A stretch of DNA of 64,000 nucleotides from NCBI GenBank assembly GCA_948146395.1, contig OX411548.1, positions 57,803,020 through 57,867,019 of the forward strand, written 5' to 3'. Numbering within the stretch: the stretch's first letter is position 1; each line of letters begins with the position of its first letter. Shown here piece by piece: positions 50,191 through 62,499 of the stretch. Source of the stretch: Fragum whitleyi (taxonomy: Eukaryota; Mollusca; Bivalvia; Cardiida; Cardiidae). The position numbers were made by a program, and so were the translations under genes. The notes under the pieces were generated by a model. The model saw nothing but the letters and a program-made list of their open reading frames with translations, ran no database searches and was not told the DNA's origin.

Positions 50191-50754
50191 TACTGCATAT
50201 TCTTATTAGACATTATCCACTTAGGTGAACTCCAAGATCGGACATCTGACTTACTAAAATAGCGGGGGATGTCTAAAATACACAAACAACTTATACCTGT
50301 AACCCTTCACTAATATAAGTTCACGTACATGAATATGTACATGTATTGATTTTTCGCCGATTTTTTTATAATAGAGTACTTTGATTTTATGGTGGTAAGG
50401 ACGCGTAATATTGCTAGATGTAAACCTTCACGAACGTTTGAGAAAAGTTATTACTTCGACCATGTATAGGCCTACAACTGCACAGAGCGGGTAGCAATTT
50501 CAGAACGGTCGGATGCGTTCTTGCATATCGAACATATGCATGAACAAAAGATCGGATTCAGAAAAGGTCAGCTTAAAAGTGGCCTGTCCGGATGGATTTA
50601 CGGCTTAAGAGAACGATTATTTCTAGATTCAGAAAACATTCTCAACAAAAACACGTTTTAATGTAAGCCACCCTTCGAACCAGCAAAGACTGACAGTGAA
50701 ACATTTTGTTCTTTTCTTACTGTTCTTTTTAATGGGTTTGATGTAATGTAAATG

Positions 50755-51290
50755 ATTGTGTCACAAAATCGCTTCGGCGATGTTTTCGGGGATAGAGTCT
50801 TCGAGTCATCACTGCATCAGCCGATTCGATCAAGGTAACGTATTTTTGTTAGATTGGCGAAGCGTTGGTGAACTTTGTCTACTTTATAAAATATACCGAT
50901 AAGTCTGTAAGAGTCGTGGATGTCGAAAATTCTTATCATTTCATAAACTTTTCCGAAATAAGAATTGCCTAGGGACCCAACTGGGTGTCCAAACTGTATC
51001 GACCACTAATCCCTTGCGAGCGGCCGGGCGACAATCGGTCATCTGCCGTGGACCTGTCGATTTTGTTCCATCACAGACTTACTATTTTCTGGTTTTGACT
51101 ATTGACTTTCGTCAAAATAAACGACGCCTCGCCGGCGTATCGGTGACTCGCTTCTTTAAACCGATATTCAATACCTGCCTCATCCTAATTTGTGCATTAT
51201 CGCTTGCCAAGTAAGAAGACGTCGTCACGTCAGCGAGTTCATATTTTGTCGTAATATTGCCGACGTTCGACAGCTTTTGTTTGTCACGAA
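50755..51290. repeat. CGAC/GTCGGCGA-rich repeat, second copy
   Basis: Paralogue of 20740-21300, with ATCGCTTCGGCGATG, CATCAGCCGATTCGATC, GGCGAAGCGTTGGTGAACTTTGTC, GGCCGGGCGACAATCGG and CGCCTCGCCGGCGTATCGG. Locally GC-rich. The 66-codon ORF at 51014 is incidental. Confidence 0.65.
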
Positions 51291-52184
51291 ATGAAATATT
51301 AATTCATTCTCTAGAAAAACAAACGATTACTCTATTTCTTTAATTTAAAGATTAGACAAAATGTGACAATTTAATGAATAATTTACGTTAAGGGCGTAAT
51401 TTTGCATGACATTACATGGTAACTTCATCCTTAAGTCAAATAGATTTGTTTATTGGGCAGTGATCAAATAACTTCAAATAGAGTGGAATGAACGAAAGCA
51501 GAGTATTTTTTTTTTTATATAATTTAAATGGTTAGCGGGTGGGATTTTCATTTAATTATTTACTCTTATTTCTTGATTAAACACTGAAAAGCAATAAAGA
51601 AATATGTTATTCTTGCACAATGCTGTATTGGGTTTACACTTGATTCTCGTATGTTGTTAGCTTTTTTCAACCTACGTCGTAAGTTTCCCTAAAAGCTTTG
51701 TTTGTATACACCGACTTCATGCCTTGTATTTAGATTATAACACATCCTGAAGATAGCATTAATCATGATCGTTTGGTGCTTATATCTCATCATGATAGTT
51801 TGATGCTTATTTCTCAATCAAAACTGACTAAATTCTTCCTTTTTTCTACCCTTTTCAAAACATTTGAATGCTGGAAAAAAACCAGACAAAGAAAGGTAAA
51901 CATTTGTAACAAAAGTAAGGTGATAATATATCCAAATCAAAATTAAGAACTATTCTTTAGACAGCCAATATTTATTCGAAGTTTAAACTTTTTGCCTTTA
52001 GAGATACCATAAATTGTTTAAAAAATTCTTTACACGTGACGGATTGAAAACACAAGCAAAGACGATGATGCCTCGACATGGCTTTGACGATTTCTCGATT
52101 TCCTTTAAAAAATATAATTGCTTCAGTAGAATGACAAAAGCAGAAAGATCAGTATTTAGTGCATTATGTCCTAATTGAAAGTTG

Positions 52185-52458
52185 GCCGCCGCCTTAGCGC
52201 AATTGGTACCTCGTCGGACTGTCAATCTAGAGGTCTCGGATTCGATCCCGCATGGCGACATTCATCCTTTGCGACTATTTGTCTTCTACCAATGGGTTGA
52301 TAATTGTAGACCTATGAAGGATAGCAGCGGAAGGCTAGACAGGGATTGAATGGTGATACTGGTGTGAGAAATACCAGGAATTTATTGTCATTGCCCATGC
52401 CGCCGTGATATAACTGAACGATTGTTAAAAGCGTGGCAAAACCCCATTCAAGTAAACC
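52185..52458 (+). mobile_element. tRNA-derived SINE in duplication unit 1
   Basis: Same family as 14-291: head TTAGCGCAATTGG and GGTCTCGGATTCGATCCC, body TTGCGACTATTTGTCTTC, CAATGGGTTGATAATTGTAG, GGTGTGAGAAATACCAGG, end GATTGTTAAAAGCG. It ends in ACCCCATTCAAGTAAACC without a clear tetranucleotide tail. Confidence 0.88.
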
Positions 52459-53004
52459 TTATTGAAAGAATACAGGACAGTCTTGTCGAATGCAGATTAT
52501 TAAAATTATGTAGGACAATCTCAAAATGCGATTTAATAAAGTATGCCTATTAACTGCAGTATTTTCATTAGCCTACTTTAAATGGTGTTCTTTTCCATTA
52601 AAAAAAAGAGTGAAAAAAGACAATAATCATTCTTTTAATAACATTGTAAAAATCAAATGTTTTCAGGAGGTATTTGCTGGCTTAAGTTCAATGCGCTGCG
52701 TTTGATTTACCAAATGTCATTGTGCGCTCGCCGCGCACGGTTTCGAACTGTTTTATAGAGAGTAACCTATGTGGAATGCAACGCAAGCGCTTTCAAAAAT
52801 AACAGGTTGCAAGGCAACACACCATACCATAAATTGTTTAAAAAATTCTTTACACGTGACGGATTGAAAACACAAGCAAAGACGATGATGCCTCGACATG
52901 GCTTTGACGATTTCTCGATTTCCTTTAAAAAATATAATTGCTTCAGTAGAATGACAAAAGCAGAAAGATCAGTATTTAGTGCATTATGTCCTAATTGAAA
53001 GTTG

Positions 53005-53278
53005 GCCGCCGCCTTAGCGCAATTGGTACCTCGTCGGACTGTCAATCTAGAGGTCTCGGATTCGATTCCGCATGGCGACATTCATCCTTTGCGACTATTT
53101 GTCTTCTACCAATGGGTTGATAATTGTAGACCTATGAAGGATAGCAGCGGAAGGCTAGACAGGGATTGAATGGTGATACTGGTGTGAGAAATACCAGGAA
53201 TTTATTGTCATTGCCCATGCCGCCGTGATATAACTGAACGATTGTTAAAAGCGACGCAAAACCCCATTCAAGTAAACC
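53005..53278 (+). mobile_element. tRNA-derived SINE in duplication unit 2
   Basis: A copy of the SINE at 52185-52458 made by the tandem duplication, not by a second insertion: the flanks are duplicated too and the three differences between the units all lie in this SINE. Confidence 0.88.
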
Positions 53279-54121
53279 TTATTGAAAGAATACAGGACAG
53301 TCTTGTCGAATGCAGATTATTAAAATTATGTAGGACAATCTCAAAATGCGATTTAATAAAGTATGCCTATTAACTGCAGTATTTTCATTAGCCTACTTTA
53401 AATGGTGTTCTTTTCCATTAAAAAAAAGAGTGAAAAAAGACAATAATCATTCTTTTAATAACATTGTAAAAATCAAATGTTTTCAGGAGGTATTTGCTGG
53501 CTTAAGTTCAATGCGCTGCGTTTGATTTACCAAATGTCATTGTGCGCTCGCCGCGCACGGTTTCGAACTGTTTTATAGAGAGTAACCTATGTGGAATGCA
53601 ACGCAAGCGCTTTCAAAAATAACAGGTTGCAAGGCAACACACGGATTTGAGATAAAGTTCAAAGTATCGACATTGCTCTTGAATTAAATGACCACATCCA
53701 GTTGTCTCTTGAAACAGGCAAGCTGCATATCAAACATCAGCTTTAAAGTACGAAAGAAAAATGAGTTACATATTCATTAACTGACAGATAGTTGGAGAAA
53801 CAAACTGATATGTCTACGATGCAGTATAGAAATTACTTAGCGTGGTTAGATAGATGCGTCCATATTTGAAATGATAAAACAACATGCATATCCGAAATTT
53901 TACTGGTTCTTGTACCTCCATACTAACGAATCACACACAAAAATATGATCAGAGACGTCATCCTTTTATACAATCATGATGCATCAACGAATATAGTTTC
54001 TTTCATTTTGAGACGACCCCTCTAAGTCCGAAGTCTGACATCCGATGTCCGAAATCCACCTAAGTGGATAATCTCTATTAATCTCTGAAACCAGGATATG
54101 CAACGCCGTAGGTTTGAATGG

Positions 54122-54252
54122 AATAAAATCCTTTTCTAGCCTCCACCTGCTATCTCACATAGGTTTACGATTGTCAATCTATTGGTGGGAGACAAATTGC
54201 CGGATGGATGAGTGCCGCCGTCGGGGATCGAACCCGGGACCTCCAATTTGTA
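54122..54252 (-). mobile_element. SINE fragment (truncated at both ends)
   Basis: On the minus strand it reads GGAGGTCCCGGGTTCGATCC (B box), CGACGGCGGCACTCATCC, CAATTTGTCTCCCACCAATA, CCTATGTGAGATAGCAGGTG and GAGGCTAGAAAAGGATTTTA. The A-box half of the head is replaced by unrelated sequence, and the body stops after the GAGGCTAG block. Confidence 0.8.
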
Positions 54253-54492
54253 AAGTGGTTGATCCATTCGAATCTCTGTGGTAATGTTATCATTGTTGAC
54301 ACTGTTCGATTTATTTGACAATGTTTTTAACTTTGTCCAGAACGATCTGGGATTATTTAATTTTCTTTTTTTAGCATTTTACATTCATTATCAAACCATT
54401 TTGGATTTTTATTAATTAGATTATGAGGTGTTGCTTTGTAAAGCGATTTTCCACTCTCATATAATTTATCATTAAATCTTTTTAATATGATT

Positions 54493-54990
54493 TTAGCTCA
54501 CCTGAGCACGAAGTGCTCTAGGTGAGCTATTGTGATCGTAGAATGGCTGTCGTCCGTCGTCAGTCGTCCGTCGTCCACAATTTCTTTAAACATTTTCTCC
54601 TCCTAAACCAGTGGACTAATCTTGATGAAACTTGGCAGGGATATTCCTTGGGTCAAGCTCTATCAAAGTTGTTCAGATAAATGAAATCCACCCTTAACTT
54701 TCCCTTTACCCTTAACAAAAAGGGTGAAAATATGAAAATCTTTAAAAAATCTTCTTCTCTGAAACCAGAAGGCAGACAGCTTTCATATTTGGTATGTAGC
54801 ATCACCTAGTGGGCCTCTACCAAGTTTGTTCATATCAACCCCCATGGGTCATATTTGGGCTTTGCACGGGTGCATTCCTTTATCTCTTATGAGCACGAAG
54901 GGAAAAAAATGAAAATCTTCAAAAATCTTCTTCTATGAAACCAGATGGCAGACAGCTTTCATATTTGGTATGTAGCATCATCTAGTAGAC
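54493..54990 (-). mobile_element. Hairpin-ended element, minus-strand copy
   Basis: It begins (its 3' end) TTAGCTCACCTGAGCACGAAGTGCTCTAGGTGAGCT, a near-complete palindrome matching the end of 15841-16556. It runs through CGTCGTCCACAATTTCTTTAAACA, TTCCTTGGGTCAAGCTCTA and two CAGACAGCTTTCATATTTGGTATGTAGCATC units. It is interrupted at about 54990 by CAATCAATCAATCAA and LINE-derived sequence. Confidence 0.8.
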
Positions 54991-54991
54991 C

Positions 54992-55240
54992 TCAATCAAT
55001 CAATCAATTTCTGTCCTGAAATATTGAATATTCAATCCTGTCTTATGATATTCTGCTGAACTGATAACATTGAATAGTTCTAAATTAGGGACACTATTAT
55101 CTTCTACAAGACAATCGCTCAGTTTACCAACTCTAGCGTTCAGATCTCCAAATATATTATGCTGTTCACCAAATTGATCAATTTCTCTTCCAGAAGTGGT
55201 ATTCTTTTCGACGATTTATTTTGATAAAACGGTGAGCTGA
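54992..55240 (-). pseudogene. LINE endonuclease scrap
   Basis: Minus-strand translation gives FGDLNARVGKLSDCLVEDN and LELFNVISSAEYHKTGLNIQ. G-D-x-N-A-R-V-G is the catalytic GD(F/L)N strand of AP-type LINE endonucleases. It then runs into ATTGATTGATTGA at 54992-55008. It lies downstream of the RT end of the larger minus-strand LINE, which has its own endonuclease, so it belongs to a different copy. Confidence 0.6.
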
Positions 55241-55270
55241 GTGGCGGAAGTAAATATTAGCATCGCCTCT

Positions 55271-58200
55271 TTATCTAATTCGTTGAATATACCTTTTTCG
55301 GCTTTCAAAATCACCCCTGCACAAATTTTGTTTAAGTGAAATCGGATGCATAGACTCACAACTGATACCACCACCGTTTAGGCTAAAATAAGTTTTTCGT
55401 AGCTTTGAACAACACTCGTTTACGGAATCATTCAATGACATATTTTTGTCATTAACGATACCCAAATGAATGTAATTTTCGTTTTCCTCTACAATATTGT
55501 GACCAATTTTCCACTGTCTTTGTCTATTTCCATATTCAGAGCGGGCTTCATTATACAATACTACTTTACACTTTGAGGCATTATAAGAGTAAAAGTTCGA
55601 AGAGGAATAGTTTTAACAAAGATCCATCAGGCGTTGAAGACCGTCTTTGGTAAATGACATCAGCATCATGTCGTCTACGACTGTTGGACAGCCTTTTTTA
55701 AAGAAATCGTTACTTTGATCTAGAGTATTCATCATTTCATTTATATAAACTAGATACAATATCGCGCAGACTATTGGGCCATGTTTAGGGAACCACTGTG
55801 ATATTTGTCCGTTTGATCTTTTGTCCGTTATATATATCGGTTAACAACTTCCCAATGATTTTAATAGAGGATGAGTTTAAACCAAGTTTACATATCTTCT
55901 TGAGTAACAACCAATGATTCACATTATCAAATTACTGTTTTACGTCCAAATAGCAAGAGTAAAGTTTTGAGTGGTTTTCCAATGCTTTATACACTGCCCT
56001 CAAAAAGTTTCTTCACACACACTTCTTTTAAAGATCTTTAGCTCAAGTAATTTAAAACAAAGTTTTATATTATTTTTATTGATAAAATGTATACTTTATA
56101 TCTTTATTGCAATGTATCAATTAAGAAGCAAATACCAGAAATGGCAAAATCATGTAAAATCGACAAAATCAGAATAGTTCACCATTTTGCCAAATTTTCT
56201 ATCAAGGGGGTCAACTTCTGTCAATATTTAGTGTAGCCTCCATTAGCAGGTAAGACAGCCTGAACATGCATCTAGGCATGCTATTTACATGTCACTCACA
56301 ACGTTTCACTGATAATCAGCATTTTCTCCTTTTGTCTCAATATTTTCTGTTATACATTGTTCTAAAATAGTATCTTTATCAACAGTCATTTTGTCGTCTA
56401 AAGTAGCGTTCAAATGCGAATAATCAGATTTTAAGTGATAAAAACTAATCTATAACTTTTTTTAAAAAGATTAAAGCTGAAAATTTTATAAATGAAATGT
56501 GTGTGAAGGATCTTTTGGAGGGCAGTGTAGATCGATTCTCTTACCATAAAAGAAGTAAATGAACAATTAAGATTTTTTTGAAAACCTCCTTGTTGTTCGT
56601 TTAAATGTTTATGATTTTCAATACGACTTAACACAATCTTTTCATACAATTTCAGAATGACGGAACAGAGAGAGATATGAGTTCGGATCAGTTTTATTGC
56701 GGTTACCTCCCTTCAACACTGTGGTGATTACTCCCCTTTTGAGTTCTTTCGGACAATAGGCATTGAAAAGTTTTGTTAACACTTTAATCATCGATTCGCC
56801 TCCGAACATGATGTGCTCGTAATATTGTCAAATCCACAAGCTCCATTCTTTTAACACGTTTTCAACGCTTTTTGTGTATCTTCTATAACAAATATTGGCG
56901 ATAGGTCGTTGCAATCTCTTAAAGATTTCAATAAAATGTCAAAATATACTACGTTTACATCATTAGAAGAATAAAGCTCTTTGAGATATTCTCTCCAAAC
57001 AGTGTTAATTGTTTCTGGTGAATTGTATGTTGTCCCGTTAAATACCATTTCAAAATTGGGCTTGGGTTTTTGTTTGCGCCTTTTGTTTACCATTTTCCAA
57101 AAAGCGCATGAATCTACCTCTGCTGTTTTGTCTATTTCTTCCTCTATTTGTTCTATATATTTTAAGGCGCATTGCCCGTGACTGCGACGAAATTCTCTTT
57201 TTGCTTTTTCATATTTATGCTATGTGTCACTATTTTCACGAGGGCTATTTTCAGAAATCCATTTAGAACGCGCCACTTTCATTTTGTTGTGTAACAACGT
57301 TAGATTTTCGTTCGAATATGGGCGTATATATGGTTTATAGGATGGTTTAGGTATATATTTTGAGGAAGCTTCTCTAATCATTTCTACGACTTCTTTATAT
57401 AGAGAGTCTATTCCACTCTTTTCGCGATTTAGTTTCCGCCTGTTAAATTATATATACTCTGTGTAATTTGAAAAGTACTTATCGTTCACATTTTTCCATA
57501 TAATTGTTTCTGATTTGATTGTTTGTGAACTTTTTATATCTGAATGACAATATATTGTACACGATACCGGTCGATGTTGGTTGATACATTCAAGGAATGA
57601 TCATCATGTATCACACTGTTTATCACTGAGTCAATTATGGGTTTTTGTACCATTATATAATCAATTAAAGTTCCTCTTGTACCATTTTAGGGAACATTCG
57701 TGTAGCCACGACCGATAGAAAAAGGAAGTTTATTGGTATAAGTTTATGTTCCATTAAGAATGTACAAAGTGATCTGCCACTCGAGTCTGTTTGCGGCGTA
57801 TCGTAATCAAGTATTCTTGGTAGTTCAGTGTTAAAATCACCAATGATTATTATTTCTCCACTATTTTTAAAGTAGTTTAGTGAGTTTTCAATTTCTTCTA
57901 GGTTCATGCAAAATTTCATTTTGTGAGTGATTCTAGCATGGCATATAGATTTGAAAGATGAGATAATAGCGCCCTGGGTTGGATCTATATTGCATGCCAA
58001 CCATACTCCTACGCTTTATATCCAATATAGTTGCTCGATCGCTTAATGATTTTTTCCAGAAAATACAAAGCCCACCTTTTCCAACTTTTCGATTTGATCT
58101 GTTGTCTAGATCGGGATCAGATACTGCATGATGGTCATATTTCTTATTTATTGAGTCTAAAAAGTGCTGGTTATGTCTAAACAACCAATGATTGCATAGT

Positions 58201-59543
58201 AAATTTAGCTTACACTGTCGATTCCCTTTCCAATGAAAGTATACCGACTGTCGCGCCGAATGTGGAGCAATCGAACATTGGACCGCATTGTAATAATGCA
58301 CATATTCTAGTTAATGATCATCTGCACTAGGTTTACGGTGTATGACATTATAATCATTATATTTCATTGTCATTGTTGTTTGGTTGGTTGGTTGGTTGGT
58401 TGTTTTCTGGGGAAGTATAAGCATGTATAAAAATACAACATTTTTAAAAGGGTAAGATGAAAAAACAAATGGCTCATCCATTTTTCTTATATGTATTTGT
58501 TATGTAATTGTTCAAATCTGTATAGTTCTATGCATATATGGAAGGTATTGAAACAAACTATAGAGGGGAAGTATTGATATGAACTTTAGATAGATATTAT
58601 ATTCAATTACTTTAATTCAAATTACCAATAACTCTAACTTCGGTTCTAGTACAGTGCTCGTTGTCGTATCCGTGTTACTACAACAGTTACATGAAGCTTA
58701 GACATGTTTCATCTTGCTTAATGTCGCCGTTCAATTATTGTATCTGCTTGATTTTTTGCTCAGTTCATCTTTTACGAAAAGAGAGAGAAAAAAATATCGA
58801 GTGCAGCGTTTTTTTTGTTGATGATGATGTTGTTGTTGTTGTTGTTAATAAGAAATCCTCTTATTTATCAAGAATTGTATGGTTTTGAATTTAGGCTGTT
58901 GAATTTTCCTTTTAATTTATTTCATACTTGAAGCATGAAACACAGGAATCCACATTGTATACTGTTAGAGTATATTTTTTTAAAGTAATTTATATATGCG
59001 TAAAAATCTATTGATTTGGTATCTCCCATTTTCTGTGTCACTAGGAAGGGTAAGCAAGCGTTTTTAGTGATGATCACAAAAGGGTCGATCCTTACGGTAA
59101 ATAAACAACTGAATACCACTATGAAAATATTCTGCGACAATCGTACGATCATCACAGAGTAAAATCAAACATCGAAATGATGGTGCATCTGTTGTTTTCA
59201 ATATATCTCGTTTATTACACTATATTGTACTTGGAAATTTGGCATTTGCATAGCTAAATAATCGTTCTAACATCCGCGAGAGCTGGAAAGAAATCCGAAA
59301 ACTAATAATTAAGGCTCATAGGGACAAAATCGTAAAATTTACGACTGGTCTGAAGGTGTCATATATTTTTTCGTAGATTTTACGATACGACGCCTTTCTT
59401 GAAAGACAAAAAGTTTCTTGAAAGCCAATTTTTATCGTACGATTGCGATATGACCAAATTTCAACCGTAGGACATTTCTTGAAAGAGGTCCCTGGACCAG
59501 TAGCGTTCCATGATGCAAATTTAAGTTTATCTGTATTATCCAT
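55271..59543 (-). pseudogene. LINE ORF2 (endonuclease plus reverse transcriptase), decayed
   Basis: It starts MDNTDKLKFASWNATGPGTS (59543), the usual N-terminus of an AP endonuclease. An extra stretch of about 1.1 kb (roughly 58310-59455) separates this from LLCNHWLFRHNQHFLDSINK and GKGGLCIFW (58200-58060). Then come IIIIGDFNTELPRI (GDFN catalytic strand, about 57850), a linker (56851-57093), RT text EQQGGFQKNLNCSFTSFMV (about 56590), the active-site-like GCPTVVDDMMLMSFTKDGLQ (about 55690) and YNEARSEYGNRQRQWKIGHN (55558 on). Stops and frame changes are many. ORF1 lies 54 bases upstream on the same strand, as in a bicistronic LINE. Confidence 0.82.
58310..59455. mobile_element. Probable insertion inside the LINE endonuclease
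   Basis: The spacing between the ASWNATG start and the CNHWLF segment should be roughly 120 bases but is over 1.2 kb. The intervening DNA is AT-rich, lacks LINE text and contains (GTTG)n at 58380-58401 and (TTG)n at 58826-58846. Exact boundaries and class are unknown. Confidence 0.5.
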
Positions 59544-59596
59544 AATGTATATGTTTCAGTCAGTCAACTTCTGCATTAACGCCTAATACTGAGTAT

Positions 59597-61032
59597 CTAT
59601 TCTAGTTCCACGTATTGTACACGTAGTCCTCTTGTTGGTTTTTCAGTTCTAGCGCTTTTACTATCAAATTTATGTAGTTGACCCCTCGGTCTCAATGGTC
59701 TACACACTACACCTCGAGGCCAGAAATTGGGATTATCGATTAATAGTCCATGTTTTCTATATCCTTAACTTTGACGCATGCTGTTGCTTTATTGTACTTG
59801 AAGTTGCGTTTGACAGTTATACCTATCACTCTCACACCTCGTTCTTCTAAAAAGTCCGATATTAATTTTTCTGATATTGATGGTAATGAATCACAGACAA
59901 AATATGAGAGAGGTTTACTTTTAACATGGCGCTCAAAGTCATCGCTTTGATCGTAGTATACTGATTCCGATGGTGGTATATACCCTCTTTTGGAAAAAGG
60001 TCGATCTTGTTTGCGCTTTCTCGAGGCTTCGATTTCTTGATTAATTATGGAAAAGTTTATTTTGCGGCCTATGTAGGTTTGACCTCCCTTCTTATGCGGT
60101 GTATTTCTTTTGGGTTTATCATTATTCCTCCTAATTGTAATAATGGTTGGAATTTTCATATTCCCAAAACAAGGGTATTTTCCATCTCGGTATCAGCTTA
60201 AGCTTTATTTTCGATTGTTGCGAATTCATTAATTGTATGTAAAGATGTGAGCCTAAAGGATAGAAAGTTTTCGATATGTTACTTTTCATCGTGTCTTGTA
60301 TTGTTTTGATTGCTTTAGAGAGTAATAGTAATGTGCTGTTTGACTTCTATTTTGGAGGAACTTGTTTGACTTGGGTTGTTATTAATATTGTCAATCTTAG
60401 ATTCATAATTGCTTGTTCTGCTTCTCATGTTCTCGACATCACGAGTTAATTCGCTTTTGAAGGAGTCTATTTCATTTTTCATTGCATCTACTGTATCGGC
60501 TGTTTTATCTTCGAATGCCTTTCTTGTATTCTCAGTCGCTATTTGCCCTTGTTTCATAAGTAGGATTTCTGATTTGAGACTGTTAAAAGATTCGCGGAGA
60601 AGTGCTATTTCTGGTAGAGATTGGCAACTCATTTGGCGTATATTCATTTGTTGAAGTTATATGTGAGGTTGAGCGTATTGACTTTCTTGATACACTTATC
60701 ATTTCTTTCAATGAGAGAAAGTCACCCCCATCTGCAGCGATAATCAAAGCGTGTACATCATTGGCGAGGTTGACAGGTTACACCAGTCTTTGATCTTGTG
60801 GCCACTCTGCGTTTGATATCACAATTTTCTTCGAAGGGAAATCCTTCAGAACTTCTAACCATATCAAAGAGCATTGATCTTGTATTTTCGATTTTTTCTG
60901 CCGAATAATTGTAGTCCTATAAAAGTTGTTCTACAAACTGGGGAGGTCTCTTACTAGTCTTTGTAGTCGTTTATACTCTAATAGATCTGTGTATATATGA
61001 TCCAGAGATAACACTGGTTTATTTGAATTCAT
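59597..61032 (-). pseudogene. LINE ORF1 (coiled-coil nucleic-acid-binding protein), decayed
   Basis: The likely start is MNSNKPVLSLDHIYTDLLEY at 61032, with a TAG after about 33 codons. There follow WLEVLKDFPSKKIVISNAEW, NDVHALIIAADGGDFLSLKE, a frameshift, then a heptad-rich coiled coil (60647-60315; LRESFNSLKSEILLMKQGQ, DAMKNEIDSFKSEL). A basic stretch follows, then a C-terminal domain (60159-59740; VRVIGITVKRNFKYNKATAC, VKVKDIEN). After a one-base shift it ends NFWPRGVVCRPLRPRGQ and VQYVELE before TAG at 59597. Coiled coil plus a C-terminal binding domain is the usual ORF1p layout. Four or more lesions make it inactive. Confidence 0.72.
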
Positions 61033-62499
61033 CCTAGGTGATATAATGGAAGAGTTAATTGGGACTTTAACCGTTTTGTTGTCTCCAAGAGGTGAACGAG
61101 ATAATAAGTTTTACTTTCAATGTATCTTTCTATTTTGTAGACCGAGTTATCCGTCGAGACTGCCCCAGCTCATTCGTAGGCCTCTCGGGATGGTTCGTTG
61201 ATTGTCGGAATTTTCGAACATAAAGGATTAACGGTCTTTATCATCTGAGTATATCCCTAGGCAGCTACTCAACTGTACACTAGATTTAATCTCATTATTA
61301 TAACACTATTGGCTATGCTGTGACAACAATTCAAAATTCTTTTGTTTTACACTCTAAGTCAATTTTCTCTATTTAAAACTATTGTTTTCTCTTAATTCTT
61401 GCACAGAGATATTCCTTATTCTCTTACTAACATTTTGGTACCAAATTAAACCCCGCACGTATTCTATAATTTTATTAAATCCATTTATTTTTAAGCTCTC
61501 GAATAACACGTCTGCTCAACACCCGGATAGTGTGAGCGTTGTTGAAGAAAAATTACGCATTCTGCCATTATAGAATTTTTGAAAAAAAAAGTTGTTTTAT
61601 TTATCTGACACTGCTTCGAAATCAAAATTCATGTTACACCCGTTTTTGCGCTTCAATCATAAATTGAAACTCCTTTTAACGAAATTACATCAAATAGGTT
61701 TGCAAAAAATGTGTGATATATTAGTTTGCTGATATTTCACTTTGTTCTGAATTTTCGATGGTTGTTCGGAAAAATTATGAGACAAATCTTATTTTTAAGG
61801 GAAACCGCATTTCCTTCTTTAGATTGTTATCACTATATAATGAATGATAGAAACAGACACATTTCATAGTTGTGTTGAATCTTAAATTAACTTGGGCAAA
61901 TTTTATCTCATCGATGACGTAGTTTAAAACTGTGGCGAGTATTGTTTACACAAATATACTTTATCCGGATTGATTGAAGGATTAAAAAATCGGTCTGGGG
62001 ATTATTTTTAAAGACAAGAAGTTATCTAGTCGTTCTAGTCTATATTCAGCTCGTGATAAATGACCAGTATGACAGTACGACAACGAAATCGTTGAAATAA
62101 ATTGGAGATGGTCATTAATAGATGTTTGTAGAAAATCCAGCCGGTTAGACTGCATATTTCATTGTACTCACATTTAAGGTAGCGTAAGATTTGATAAATA
62201 AAATGCGTTTCTAGCGTGTCGATAGGACTGGTCAACTGAGCCAGCAAAACCAAGATCGTAACTAACATTGTTGAAAATTCTTACAATTCATGGACAGGGA
62301 GATAGTTCGAAAGGAGGGCATTGAGTTAATTTAGCTTATTCGAGCAATTCCCTCGAAAAGTGCCTCAAAAGGGGGAAAAACACACCAAAGATGCCATCAA
62401 AGCAGACCATCATGCTAGGCTTAGGTATGATAAACTCTACGATGGTGAAAGACTCTTGGGAAAGGGAATAGGAAAGCGCAATTTATCAATGAAATTATT
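61033..62499. other. AT-rich DNA, no gene seen
   Basis: The first 150 bases may include the 5' UTR of the minus-strand LINE. Otherwise no signature was found; ORFs up to 77 codons have no family text. Confidence 0.4.

Larger units (their letters stand above)
52004..53642 (+). repeat. 820-bp tandem duplication, two units
   Basis: Unit 1 is 52004-52823 and unit 2 is 52824-53642, offset exactly 820. Only three substitutions were found on comparison: 52247 C versus 53067 T, and 52434-52435 TG versus 53254-53255 AC. Each unit holds a SINE and the GCGCTCGCCGCGCACGG segment. Near-identity means either a very recent event or an assembly duplication of one locus. Confidence 0.95.
50195..54078. mobile_element. 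3.9-kb segment bounded by inverted repeats
   Basis: ATTATCCACTTAGGTG at 50213-50228 is matched exactly in reverse complement at 54057-54072. Beyond it, imperfect matching continues inward for about 30 bases (GATCGGACATCTGAC on the left, the complement of GTCTGACATCCGATGTCC on the right). Inside are the GTCGGCGA-type repeat, the 820-bp duplication and two SINEs. No transposase ORF was seen. This may be a large non-autonomous element or a chance pairing of two copies of a repeat. Confidence 0.45.

Noticed and set aside
51998..53081. Two identical minus-strand ORFs starting MSPCGIESETSRLTVRRG
   Set aside because: The N-terminal part is antisense SINE head; the ORFs are duplicated with the 820-bp unit and have no independent coding evidence.
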